Below, in pieces: positions 55,438 through 63,209 of a stretch of 64,000 nt of DNA. The stretch comes from Pseudoclavibacter helvolus (lineage in GTDB: Bacteria > Actinomycetota > Actinomycetes > Actinomycetales > Microbacteriaceae). The position numbers were made by a program, and so were the translations under genes. The notes under the pieces were generated by a model that saw only the letters and a list, made by a program, of their open reading frames with translations, was not told where the DNA came from and did not search any database. Position 1 is the stretch's first letter. The number at the start of each line of letters is the position of its first letter. The stretch lies in contig NZ_JACHWJ010000005.1 in the NCBI RefSeq assembly GCF_014191305.1, forward strand, positions 370,613 through 434,612. The letters are read 5' to 3'.

Positions 55438-56192
55438 TGCAGGACCTCGACGATCTCGGAGGTCTGCACGAATCGACCCGTGTAGAACGGCACCTCCTCG
55501 CGCACGTGGCGGCGAGCATCCGTCTGGCGCAGGTCGCGCATCATGTCGACGAGGTTGAGGAGGTTGTCGTCTTCGAGGGCGAGCAGCCACTCGTAGTCGC
55601 TGATGCCGAATGCTGCGACCGTGTTGGTGAGCGTCGAGGTGTAGGAGGAGCCTGCCTTGCCGTGCTCGGCGAGCATCTGGCGACGCTCGTCCTCCGGCAG
55701 CAGGTACCACTCGTAGGAGCGCACGAACGGGTACACGGTGACCCACTGGCGCGGCTCCTTGCCAAGCATGTAGGCGGGCATGTGCCGCGCGCTGAACTCG
55801 GCTGCGCGGTGCACGCCGACGATCTGCCAGGACGGCGTGAGCGGCGCGATGAGCTCGCTGCGTCGGATCTGACGAAGCCCCCACTGCAGACTCTCTGGCA
55901 CTTCGCCGTGCAGCCACACCATGAGTTCCCCGTCGTGGCGGAACCCGGAGACGTCGTAGAAGCCGCGGACCTTGACACCGTTCTCGGCCAGCTCTGCGAC
56001 GATGCCGTCGAGCTCGTCGACGGCCTTGATGGCGTCGCGGCCGGAGAGCACCAGCTCGTTGAGCGTCTCGCGACGGAACACCGAGATCATCGTGTACTCG
56101 GTGAGGGATGCACCTCCATCCTGCTCGGCGGGGGCAGCGGACGTTGCATTGGGCTCGGCGGCGTATGCCGGGACCTCGTTCGAGTGGGTCAT
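55434..56192 (-). CDS. chdC: Coproheme decarboxylase (HemQ/ChdC)
   Basis: A 252-aa chlorite-dismutase-fold protein that decarboxylates iron-coproporphyrin III to heme b with H2O2, the last step. The active loop is VYPFVRSYEWYLLPEDERRQ, with the radical-forming Tyr region, and the proximal His segment is MLAEHGKAG. The N-terminal ~28 residues (EPNATSAAPAEQDGG) are disordered. Length fits actinobacterial HemQ. It overlaps cpfC by 4 bp. Confidence 0.96.
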   Translation of the reverse strand: MTHSNEVPAYAAEPNATSAAPAEQDGGASLTEYTMISVFRRETLNELVLSGRDAIKAVDELDGIVAELAENGVKVRGFYDVSGFRHDGELMVWLHGEVPESLQWGLRQIRRSELIAPLTPSWQIVGVHRAAEFSARHMPAYMLGKEPRQWVTVYPFVRSYEWYLLPEDERRQMLAEHGKAGSSYTSTLTNTVAAFGISDYEWLLALEDDNLLNLVDMMRDLRQTDARRHVREEVPFYTGRFVQTSEIVEVLQ

Positions 56193-56252
56193 GGTCCTAT
56201 TCTACGAAATGTCGAGGAACGATTGGGGTACGGCAGCTGGCCGCCCGCGAAC

Positions 56253-56549
56253 TCAGCGCGAGCGTCGGTACAGTGCGACGGCGGCCGTGATGCCACCTGC
56301 TACGACGACTGCGGCACCCGTCGCGAGGCCCGCGAGGAGCAGTGGGTTGTCTTCCTTCAGGCGCTGGATGCTGTGGCGCGTGGAGTCGAGAAGCTCGCGT
56401 CCGCGGATGCGCGGGTCGACCTTCACCTCGATCGCGTCGAGCGTCGCGGCAAGCTCGCGGCGCGTGCGCTCGATGTCGGCCTTCAGCTGGCCGTCATTGC
56501 GCTTGTCTTCTTTCTTCGCGAGGGTCGCCTCGCCGTTCTGCTCACTCAT
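56253..56549 (-). CDS. DUF3618-family small membrane protein
   Basis: A 98-aa protein. A polar N-terminus with the DUF3618 signature DIERTRRELAATLDAIEVKV is followed by a helical segment and one membrane helix (LLLAGLATGAAVVVAGGITA). The family is common in actinobacteria beside phage-holin-family and YtxH-like genes, as here, and its function is unknown. It overlaps the upstream gene by 8 bp. One of three small membrane-protein genes placed inside the heme cluster. Confidence 0.88.
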   Translation of the reverse strand: MSEQNGEATLAKKEDKRNDGQLKADIERTRRELAATLDAIEVKVDPRIRGRELLDSTRHSIQRLKEDNPLLLAGLATGAAVVVAGGITAAVALYRRSR

Positions 56550-57003
56550 ACTGTCCGAGCCCCTTCACTGCATTGACATCCTGCTTGACGCTGGCGATCG
56601 TGCGCTCCGGCGCGAGCGATCCCGCGCGCTTCAGAGCGACGTAGCCGGCGAGGCCGAGCACGATCACGAGCAGCAGGAACGCGCCTGCCACGATGAGCGC
56701 GGAGAGCCACGGCGCGAAGACTGTGTTCAGACCGAGGACGGCAGCGGTCACGAGCACGGCCCACAGGGTGAGCGCGAAGAACGCTGCGGCGGCGAACAGG
56801 CCAACCGCGATGCCGTACTTCGTGCCCGTCGAGATGAGCTCGCGCTTGCCCTGCTCGACTTCGTCGCGCACGAGCTTCGTGAGGAGCTTGGGGATGTCGG
56901 TCACGAGCGTGCCGAGGCTCGCCCTCGACTTCGGGTTCGCCCTGGTGCGGCCGATGCCGGGGAACGGCCCGCGGATCGGCGTCTTTTCTGACGACTCAGA
57001 CAT
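56542..57003 (-). CDS. Phage-holin-superfamily (DUF1469/PF07332) membrane protein
   Basis: A 153-aa protein. The cytoplasmic N-terminal half has an amphipathic helix (TLVTDIPKLLTKLVRDEVEQ GKRE, a typical DUF1469 region). Two membrane helices follow (YGIAVGLFAAAAFFALTLWA and WLSALIVAGAFLLLVIVLGL). Despite the family name this is a cellular gene, usually adjacent to DUF3618. It is the middle one of the small membrane trio. Confidence 0.85.
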   Translation of the reverse strand: MSESSEKTPIRGPFPGIGRTRANPKSRASLGTLVTDIPKLLTKLVRDEVEQGKRELISTGTKYGIAVGLFAAAAFFALTLWAVLVTAAVLGLNTVFAPWLSALIVAGAFLLLVIVLGLAGYVALKRAGSLAPERTIASVKQDVNAVKGLGQYE

Positions 57004-57033
57004 GGGTGTGTCGCTCTCTGCTGGGAGTGCTGG

Positions 57034-57357
57034 TTAGGACGCGTCGCTGCTCGGGTTGCCGACGGTGCCGGTGGGGGCCGGCGGCGTCGACTTCGAGGAG
57101 GAGTTCTTCTTGCCGTTGTCCTTGACTGCCTTGGTGACCTGTGCGGTCACGAGCTTTGCGCCGCTGACAGCAGCATCCGCAACCTTGGGAGCGAGCTTGC
57201 GGGAAAACTCGTCGACATCGGCACGCCTCGCGCGGACGAGCTTGGTGTCCCACACCGTCTTCGCGACGGAGGAGATCTGGTCGTAGCGCTTGCGCCCTGC
57301 GCGAGCGCCAAGGACGTACCCGGCACCGAGGCCAAGTACAAACACGAACTTCTTCAT
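57034..57357 (-). CDS. YtxH-like small membrane protein
   Basis: A 107-aa protein: an N-terminal membrane helix with GxxxG character (MKKFVFVLGLGAGYVLGARA), then GRKRYDQI, as in YtxH/DUF-type anchored proteins, a helical middle part, and a Lys/Ser/Pro-rich C-terminus. The ATG at 57357 is chosen because it places the membrane helix at the very N-terminus. First of the three small membrane genes between cgoX and chdC. Function unknown. Confidence 0.8.
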   Translation of the reverse strand: MKKFVFVLGLGAGYVLGARAGRKRYDQISSVAKTVWDTKLVRARRADVDEFSRKLAPKVADAAVSGAKLVTAQVTKAVKDNGKKNSSSKSTPPAPTGTVGNPSSDAS

Positions 57358-57454
57358 GAAAACTCCTATCGTTCGCCGGTACGCCATCGATCGGTCAATC
57401 GGGCGCCGTCAAGCCACGCAGCAAGCCTAGTCCCGCTAGGCATCTCAACTCGCG

Positions 57455-58900
57455 CTAAGCCTGTGCGTCATCGGGGAACAGCCCGTCGACTGCGCGGAAC
57501 ACTCCGGGTACAACACTAGCGAGCCCCGTCCCGTCGATCCAGGTCCCCGCGAGCGCGAGACCCGACGTGGCTCGAGCCTGGACGCGGGCCTCCTTGAGCG
57601 CTTCTGCACGGCCGAGTCGAGCTGCCGGTGCCGGGATCTGCCAGACGTGCCTCGCCATGGCGACGACGTTGTCGACGGAGATCGAGGTTCCGAGCAGGCG
57701 GCCCGCGTCCAAGCAGGCGAGCTCGCGCACCTTTCCATCGTCCAGGCCTTGCGTGAGCGGCTCGGCTCCTCCACGCACCTCCGGGCCGTAGGACAGCCGG
57801 AGCACGTGCATCCCCTCGCCCGCGGCCTCCTGCTGCCATGCCCATTTCGCGGTGACGTGGGTGAGGGCCTTGGCGCGGATGCTCGCGCTCGGCTCCCCGA
57901 CGAGCACGCCGGTGCCCCGCGGGAATCCGTCGAGCTGGGGGGCACGTACGAGGAGCGCGACGACCTCTGCCGGCACGGGGTCCGCGCACACCGGTTCTGC
58001 CCCGGCGGCCACTGTTCCTGTCGGAAGGGCGACTGTCGACAGGATGCGCGGCACAGCCAGCGTCTCGCCGCTCTCGAACTCCACACGCCAGGACCCGTGA
58101 TCCGCTGATGTCTCCTGGCCCACGGGCGCGACGGACACGACGCGTGTGCCGAAGCGAACCTCCACGCCGAGCTCCTCGAGGTCGCGCTCCAGCCGGGCCA
58201 CGACCAGGTGCATCCCGCCATCGACCGTGCGAACGGCTGCGCCAGGGGGCGCATTCCTGCGAAGCGCCGCAACGGCGCCGGCCAGCGAGCCGTGCTCGCG
58301 GATGCGCTCGGCGAGACCCGGAATGAGGACCCGGTGGTCGAGCTCCGCCGGGTCGAGAGAGTAGACGCCCCTAGTCACGGGCGAGACGAGGCGGCCGAGC
58401 ACTGCCGGCCCCATGCGAGCGAGGACAAGCGCTTCGAGGTTGCTCGCGTCTGCGCCGACCTCAGGAGAGAGGTACTGGTCGCGCTCAAGTTCCGCGATGC
58501 CCTCGTCGCCGATGGCCGCGTGCACGGCGGCTCGAGTCTCCGAGTCGAGCAGTGCCGACTCCCCCGGTATCCCGAGCATTCCGCCAGCGGGCATGGGAGC
58601 TGCCGCCCCATCGGTCACGACCCAGGAGCCGAGAGCGCGCGGCTCGACGACGTCGCCGAGCATCCCGAGCTCTTGCAGCAGCGCGGCGAAGGCTCCTCCC
58701 CTCGTCGCGAACGCCTCGGCGCCGATATCAACAGTCAGGTGGCCGAGCTGGGCCCGGCGAATCATGCCTCCGAGCTGGTCTCCGGCCTCCACAAGTAGCA
58801 CCCGGGCACCGCGACCCGCGGCACGGCGAGCAGCGAGCATCCCGGCGATGCCGCCGCCTAGGACGAGGAACTCAGGCTGCCCCGAGGGCCGCTGGGTCAC
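57455..58900 (-). CDS. cgoX: Coproporphyrinogen III oxidase (CgoX/HemY-type)
   Basis: A 481-aa FAD-dependent oxidase that converts coproporphyrinogen III to coproporphyrin III. The N-terminal dinucleotide motif FLVLGGGIAGMLAARRAAGR is followed by EAGDQLGGMIRR, and the C-terminal FAD segment is GLALAGTWIDGTGLASVVPG. The substrate assignment to coproporphyrinogen follows from the presence of CpfC and ChdC and the absence of a HemN/F step here. GTG 58900 overlaps the hemE stop by 4 bp. Confidence 0.92.
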   Translation of the reverse strand: MTQRPSGQPEFLVLGGGIAGMLAARRAAGRGARVLLVEAGDQLGGMIRRAQLGHLTVDIGAEAFATRGGAFAALLQELGMLGDVVEPRALGSWVVTDGAAAPMPAGGMLGIPGESALLDSETRAAVHAAIGDEGIAELERDQYLSPEVGADASNLEALVLARMGPAVLGRLVSPVTRGVYSLDPAELDHRVLIPGLAERIREHGSLAGAVAALRRNAPPGAAVRTVDGGMHLVVARLERDLEELGVEVRFGTRVVSVAPVGQETSADHGSWRVEFESGETLAVPRILSTVALPTGTVAAGAEPVCADPVPAEVVALLVRAPQLDGFPRGTGVLVGEPSASIRAKALTHVTAKWAWQQEAAGEGMHVLRLSYGPEVRGGAEPLTQGLDDGKVRELACLDAGRLLGTSISVDNVVAMARHVWQIPAPAARLGRAEALKEARVQARATSGLALAGTWIDGTGLASVVPGVFRAVDGLFPDDAQA

Positions 58901-60030
58901 TCGACTCGACCACCGTCTGGCAGCGCGTGCGCGAACTCCACGAGGCCGGTCAGCACGGCCGGGTCGGCGGACGGGGGCACGCCGTGGCCGAGGTTGAGGA
59001 TGTGCGCGGGCGCTGAGTTACCCCGGCGCACGACGTCGCGCACGTGCGCCTGCAGCACGGCGTCCCCGGCACCAAGCACCGCCGGGTCGACGTTGCCCTG
59101 CAGCGGCACGTTGCCACCGAGGCGACGAGATGCCTCGTCGAGCGCGATCCGGTCGTCGACGCCCATGACGTCCGCACCGATGGCGTGCATGTCTGGCAGG
59201 AGTTCCGCCGTCCCGACGCCGAAGTGGATGGTGCGCACGCGCTCACCGCCTGGCGTGCGCAAGGCACGCACCCGCTCGAGGGCCAGGCCGCTCGAGGCGG
59301 CGATCGACTGCTGGTAGCGGTCGCGGCTCAGCGAGCCAGCCCACGAATCGAACAGTTGCACAATGCTCGCACCGGCACGCACCTGTGCCTCGAGGAACGC
59401 AGCGGAGAGCTCCGCGATGGCTCCAGAGAGGTCGCCCCAAGCCTCGGGGTCCGCCTGCATGAGCGTGCGCGTACGGAGGTGATCCTTGGAGGGGCCACCC
59501 TCGACGACGTACGCGGCGACCGTGAATGGCGCACCCGCGAAGCCGATGAGCGGCGTCGAGCCGAGCTCTGCGACCGTGAGTGCGACGGCCTCCGTGATGG
59601 GGGCGAACAGCTCTGGGCTGATGCGCTCCCGGATACGGGCCGCGAACTCGTGAGCCTCGCGTGACGTGCGCACCGGGTTCTCGAAGACGGGGCCAGTGCC
59701 AGGAACGATGTCGACGGCCTCGCCGATGAGCTTCAGGGGCACGACGATGTCGCTGAAGAACACGGCGGCGTCGACACCGTGGCGGCGAACCGGCTGAAGT
59801 GTGATCTCGGCAGCCAGCTCAGGGCGCAGGCAGGAGTCGAGCATCTCGATGCCCTTGCGCAACTCTCGGTACTCCGGCAGCGAACGGCCCGCCTGCCGCA
59901 TGAACCACACTGGCAGCGTCTCGGGCCGCTCACCGCGGGCCGCTCGAATGAGCGGAGCGTCAGCTGTGAGGCCTGAAGAAAGTGGGTGCGAGTCGCTGAG
60001 CGGCAGGGGTGCGGGAGCAGTTTCGGTCAC
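58897..60030 (-). CDS. hemE: Uroporphyrinogen decarboxylase
   Basis: A 377-aa enzyme that removes four carboxyls from uroporphyrinogen III. Diagnostic: PVWFMRQAGRSLPEYRELRK near residue 40, AAVFFSDIVVPL with the key Asp, IGFAGAPFTVAAYVVEGG, QLFDSWAGSLS and NLGHGVPPSADP. The GTG at 60030 (VTETAPAPLPL) is taken as start. It is first of the minus-strand hem run and divergent from hemA. Confidence 0.96.
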   Translation of the reverse strand: MTETAPAPLPLSDSHPLSSGLTADAPLIRAARGERPETLPVWFMRQAGRSLPEYRELRKGIEMLDSCLRPELAAEITLQPVRRHGVDAAVFFSDIVVPLKLIGEAVDIVPGTGPVFENPVRTSREAHEFAARIRERISPELFAPITEAVALTVAELGSTPLIGFAGAPFTVAAYVVEGGPSKDHLRTRTLMQADPEAWGDLSGAIAELSAAFLEAQVRAGASIVQLFDSWAGSLSRDRYQQSIAASSGLALERVRALRTPGGERVRTIHFGVGTAELLPDMHAIGADVMGVDDRIALDEASRRLGGNVPLQGNVDPAVLGAGDAVLQAHVRDVVRRGNSAPAHILNLGHGVPPSADPAVLTGLVEFAHALPDGGRVE

Positions 60031-60158
60031 CGGACCATTCTCCCACCAGGCGCGTGCGAGGCCGCCCGTGCAAACATCCGGAGACGATCCCACGCCGCGG
60101 CGGGATGCAACAGCTTTAAGGGAAGGTGTGGCTCTTAAGCGGATGCCCGGAGAACTTC

Positions 60159-60172
60159 TACAATAAGTAATC
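60159..60172 (+). promoter_or_regulatory. hemA -10 element, near-leaderless start
   Basis: TACAAT at 60159-60164 ends only 8 nt before the hemA GTG (60173), and no ribosome-binding site lies between, so the transcript probably starts at or within a base or two of the start codon. The -35 (TTAAGC, about 18 bp upstream) is weak. A GCTTTAAG...CTTAAGC imperfect inverted repeat overlaps it. Confidence 0.45.
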
Positions 60173-61543
60173 GTGTTGCTGTGTCTGAGTGCCAATCACC
60201 GCACCGCGAGCTTCCCAGTACTTGAAAAGCTCGCGGCTCGCGAGGACGGCGAACTAGAGTCTGCGCTCCGCGACGCCCCCGGCGTCGACGGAGCTATTGT
60301 GCTGGCCACATGCAACCGTTTCGAGATCTACCTCGACATCGACACGGCCCAGCCGGTCACTCCTGAACTCATGCCGACCATCGCCTCGGCGCTCGACGTC
60401 TCTGTCGAGACCCTGCGCGCGAACATGTCCGTCATCCACGACACGCAGGTGCCCGAGTACCTCTTCGCAGTCTCCAGCGGCCTCGAATCGGTGGTCGTCG
60501 GCGAGGGCGAGATCTCGGGCCAGGTCCGCCGAGCGCTCGAGGAGTCGCGCGCCGCCGGAATGTCGACGTCGCAGCTCGAGCGCCTCTTCCAGTCGGCCTC
60601 CACCACTTCGCGCGGCATCAAGTCGGGCACGAAGCTGCAGAGCGCTGGCCGGTCGCTTGTGCGCCTCTCGCTCGAGCTCGCCGCCTCGCAGATCGCGGAC
60701 TGGAGCACCGCTCAGGTTGTGCTCGTCGGCACCGGCTCGTACGCGGCCGCTTCACTCAAGGCGCTCCAGGACCGCGGCGTCACCCGCGTCGGCGTCTACT
60801 CTCCATCGGGGCGCGCACACAAGTTCGCGGAGCGTGACGGCGTCTTCGTCATCGAGCGCGAGAACCTGCCAGAGCACCTCTCCAACGCCGACCTCGTCGT
60901 CACCTGCTCGACGGCTGACACGGTTGTCATCGACTACGACCTCGTGCTCGGGGCTCGTCTCGCTCCGGGCTGCGCCGAGTCCACGCTGTTCATCGACCTC
61001 GGCATGCCGCGCAACGTCGACCCCGCCGTCGGCCGTCTGAACGGTGTCTCGGTGCTCGATCTCGAGACCATCCGCATCCACGCACCCCTCGAGGAACTCG
61101 GCGCCGCGGACGAGGCCCGCTGCATCGTGTCGCGCGCGGCCAGCGAGTTCGTGGAGCAACAGGCCGAAACGAGCGTCGCCGAGGGTATCGCCGCGCTCCG
61201 CTCGCACATCACCGACATCGCACGTGCTGAAACCGAGCGCGTCGCGAACAAGGATGACGCAGGCGTAGCTGAGGCAGCGCTGCGTCGCCTGGCGAACACG
61301 CTCCTGCACAGCCCCTCGGTGCGCGCGAAGGAACTCGCCCGCGCTGGACGCGGCGACGAGTACCTCGACGCCATCGAGTTGCTTTTCGGCATCACCGTCG
61401 AGCGCTCGGCACGTGAAAACGAGGCGGAACCTCGCGTCGACTCGCTCCCGGCTCTGCCAGGCGAGCACGACCACGCGAGCACGCGCCCCTCGGACGCCTC
61501 AGCGGAGGACAATGTCCCCGGCTGCCCCGCACACACTCCGTAA
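60173..61543 (+). CDS. hemA: Glutamyl-tRNA reductase
   Basis: A 456-aa enzyme that reduces glutamyl-tRNA to glutamate-1-semialdehyde, the first committed heme step. The catalytic segment is VLATCNRFEIYLD with the nucleophilic Cys, ESVVVGEGEISGQVRRALEE is the usual tRNA-site region, and the NADPH motif is VLVGTGSYAAASLKAL. The last ~40 residues (Pro/Ser/Asp-rich) are an unconserved tail. The start is GTG 60173 (VLLCLSANHRTASF). It is the only hem gene on plus. Confidence 0.95.
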   Translation: MLLCLSANHRTASFPVLEKLAAREDGELESALRDAPGVDGAIVLATCNRFEIYLDIDTAQPVTPELMPTIASALDVSVETLRANMSVIHDTQVPEYLFAVSSGLESVVVGEGEISGQVRRALEESRAAGMSTSQLERLFQSASTTSRGIKSGTKLQSAGRSLVRLSLELAASQIADWSTAQVVLVGTGSYAAASLKALQDRGVTRVGVYSPSGRAHKFAERDGVFVIERENLPEHLSNADLVVTCSTADTVVIDYDLVLGARLAPGCAESTLFIDLGMPRNVDPAVGRLNGVSVLDLETIRIHAPLEELGAADEARCIVSRAASEFVEQQAETSVAEGIAALRSHITDIARAETERVANKDDAGVAEAALRRLANTLLHSPSVRAKELARAGRGDEYLDAIELLFGITVERSARENEAEPRVDSLPALPGEHDHASTRPSDASAEDNVPGCPAHTP

Positions 61544-61696
61544 CTCGCGTACACCCTCTGACAAGGCGTGAGAATGACGTCTTTGCGCGTCAATGACGCT
61601 TCCTTGCCGGGCACTTCTCCCCCACCCCTCCCTGCTGCCCCCGCATCTGTGATCCTGAAAGATCGCAGATCTAGCTGCGTCTTCATGAGGGGGATC

Positions 61697-62341
61697 ATGA
61701 TCAAGAACACCAAAGGACGCTCCGCACTCGGAGTATTGACGGCAGTCGCTGGCTTGTCTCTGCTTGCCGGTTGCAGCGCAACGCCGCTCGACGGACCGGA
61801 ACCGGACGCCACCGCTTCGCAGACCACAACTGCCACGGCAGCCACCGGAACTCCGTCGGCAGAGACCGTTGTTGAGACCTCGTCGGCAACAGCGTCGCCA
61901 ACCGCAACGGAAACAGCGCTGGCAATCGCCCCGGACATGGTTCCACCGGAGACGACCGTGGAGTCGGCGATCGAGGCGAACGGCGAGAAGGGCTCGCTGC
62001 GCCTTGACGGCTTCATGCCGAGGGGCTCCGATGAGCTGGTCCTCATCTGCCCCGGCGAAACCCGTCAGACCGTGCCGAACAAAGCGGGTATCGCTGACGA
62101 GGCGTTTGCGGAACTTTCGGAAGAAGCGTTCCTACCCACGGGCTCAACGATGTTCACGTTCGCCTACCTCGACGCTGTTAGCCAAGCCGTGAGCTTCTCG
62201 TCGTTCCTGAACGCGCCCGTCGATCTTTGTGGCACGGCCACGAACTTCGGTGAGTCGTTCAGCGGCACCGTATTCAAGATGAGGACCGAAATCGAGTTGG
62301 AGAAGTCCGGTACCGGATGGGTTGCGACGGGCCTCGTCTAG
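61697..62341 (+). CDS. Predicted lipoprotein, paralogue 1 of a tandem pair
   Basis: A 214-aa protein. The signal peptide ends in LLAGC (lipobox). A Thr/Ala/Ser-rich spacer of some 60 residues (ATASQTTTATAATGTPSAET) follows, then a compact C-terminal domain with two Cys residues (ICPGET and DLCGTA) and a closing WVATGL. The same pattern occurs in the next gene, so the two are duplicates. The ATG at 61697 has AGGGGG upstream; ATG 61685 is possible. The family is not recognised and the function is unknown. Confidence 0.75.
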   Translation: MIKNTKGRSALGVLTAVAGLSLLAGCSATPLDGPEPDATASQTTTATAATGTPSAETVVETSSATASPTATETALAIAPDMVPPETTVESAIEANGEKGSLRLDGFMPRGSDELVLICPGETRQTVPNKAGIADEAFAELSEEAFLPTGSTMFTFAYLDAVSQAVSFSSFLNAPVDLCGTATNFGESFSGTVFKMRTEIELEKSGTGWVATGLV

Positions 62342-62540
62342 CCCACTCGCGACTGACAACTCGGCGTTGTCCGCTGCTGCTGGCTTCTCGCCGCAGCTGC
62401 GAGCAACGCCGACGCGGTTAACGTGCATTGGGCCCAGCAAGGGGCAGACTTCTTGGGCCCGGCCACTCGGCGAGTGTTCACCGTTCGCTTGCTGTGCCTG
62501 CGCGAAACCCGAGCTATCCGTCCGGGTACAAGTTCTGCTG

Positions 62541-63056
62541 ATGGGAACCCTGCGAATGCTTCGCGAACACCGCTCGAAACTGCTCACCGGCGCCGCCGCT
62601 CTGGCGGCGCTCCTCGTGCTCAGCGGATGCGCGGGCGACGGTCAGACCGACGACACCATCCCCGATGAGGGCATGCAAGCACCCGGCACGTCGATCGCGG
62701 ATGCGCTGAGCGAGAGCGAGATGGGCGGCACGCTCGACTTCGGTGCCCTCCTTCCGAGCGGCGCGACCGGCGCCGTCATCGCCTGCCCTGGCGATACTGT
62801 CGAGTCGCTCGCCGAGAGCACGGGCATCGACGCAGGCAACTTCGACGTCGCGGAGGGCACGTTGCCCGTCGCCGACGGCTCGTTTGCGCTGCTCTTCGGC
62901 GATGCCGAGGACAAGATCACGACGTCAGCCAGCTACACGCCCGAGTCCGTGAACCTGTGCGCGGGTGGTGCCGTGGCATCTACGTACCTGGGCGCAGGTG
63001 CCTTCGTCATGCTCTCGAAAGACGGCACGGTCTGGACGCCGACGGGCGTCGAGTAG
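62541..63056 (+). CDS. Predicted lipoprotein, paralogue 2 of a tandem pair
   Basis: A 171-aa protein. The signal peptide ends in LVLSGC (lipobox). A short acidic spacer replaces the long Thr-rich one of the neighbour. The C-terminal domain mirrors paralogue 1: GTLDFGALLPSGATGAVIAC against GSLRLDGFMPRGSDELVLIC, then PGDT/PGET, an xGI motif, a second Cys (NLCAGG) and a final TPTGV. The ATG at 62541 has no strong ribosome-binding site; ATG 62556 is the alternative. Function unknown. Confidence 0.75.
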   Translation: MGTLRMLREHRSKLLTGAAALAALLVLSGCAGDGQTDDTIPDEGMQAPGTSIADALSESEMGGTLDFGALLPSGATGAVIACPGDTVESLAESTGIDAGNFDVAEGTLPVADGSFALLFGDAEDKITTSASYTPESVNLCAGGAVASTYLGAGAFVMLSKDGTVWTPTGVE

Positions 63057-63097
63057 CCGCACGGCAGCCCAGCACCACCCCACGGCCCCGCGCTCCC

Positions 63098-63165
63098 GTC
63101 TCGAGATGGCTTGCACGCTTCGGGATGGGTTGCAACCCATCCACGTGCGCCTAACCCATCTCGAG
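63098..63165. repeat. Dispersed palindromic intergenic element, copy D
   Basis: Left arm GTCTCGAGATGGCTTGCACG, core GGATGGGTTGCAACCCATCC (a perfect 20-bp palindrome) and right arm AACCCATCTCGAG. It lies between the second lipoprotein and the M13 peptidase gene, which are convergent. Confidence 0.85.
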
Positions 63166-63209
63166 TCGGAAGAGCGAGGGGCGTCCGTGTTCGTGCGGGT
63201 CCTTGGTGG

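Noticed and set aside
56542..57003. Phage holin, sign of a prophage
   Set aside because: The family name is misleading; this DUF1469/DUF3618 pairing is chromosomal in many actinobacteria, and no other phage gene is near.
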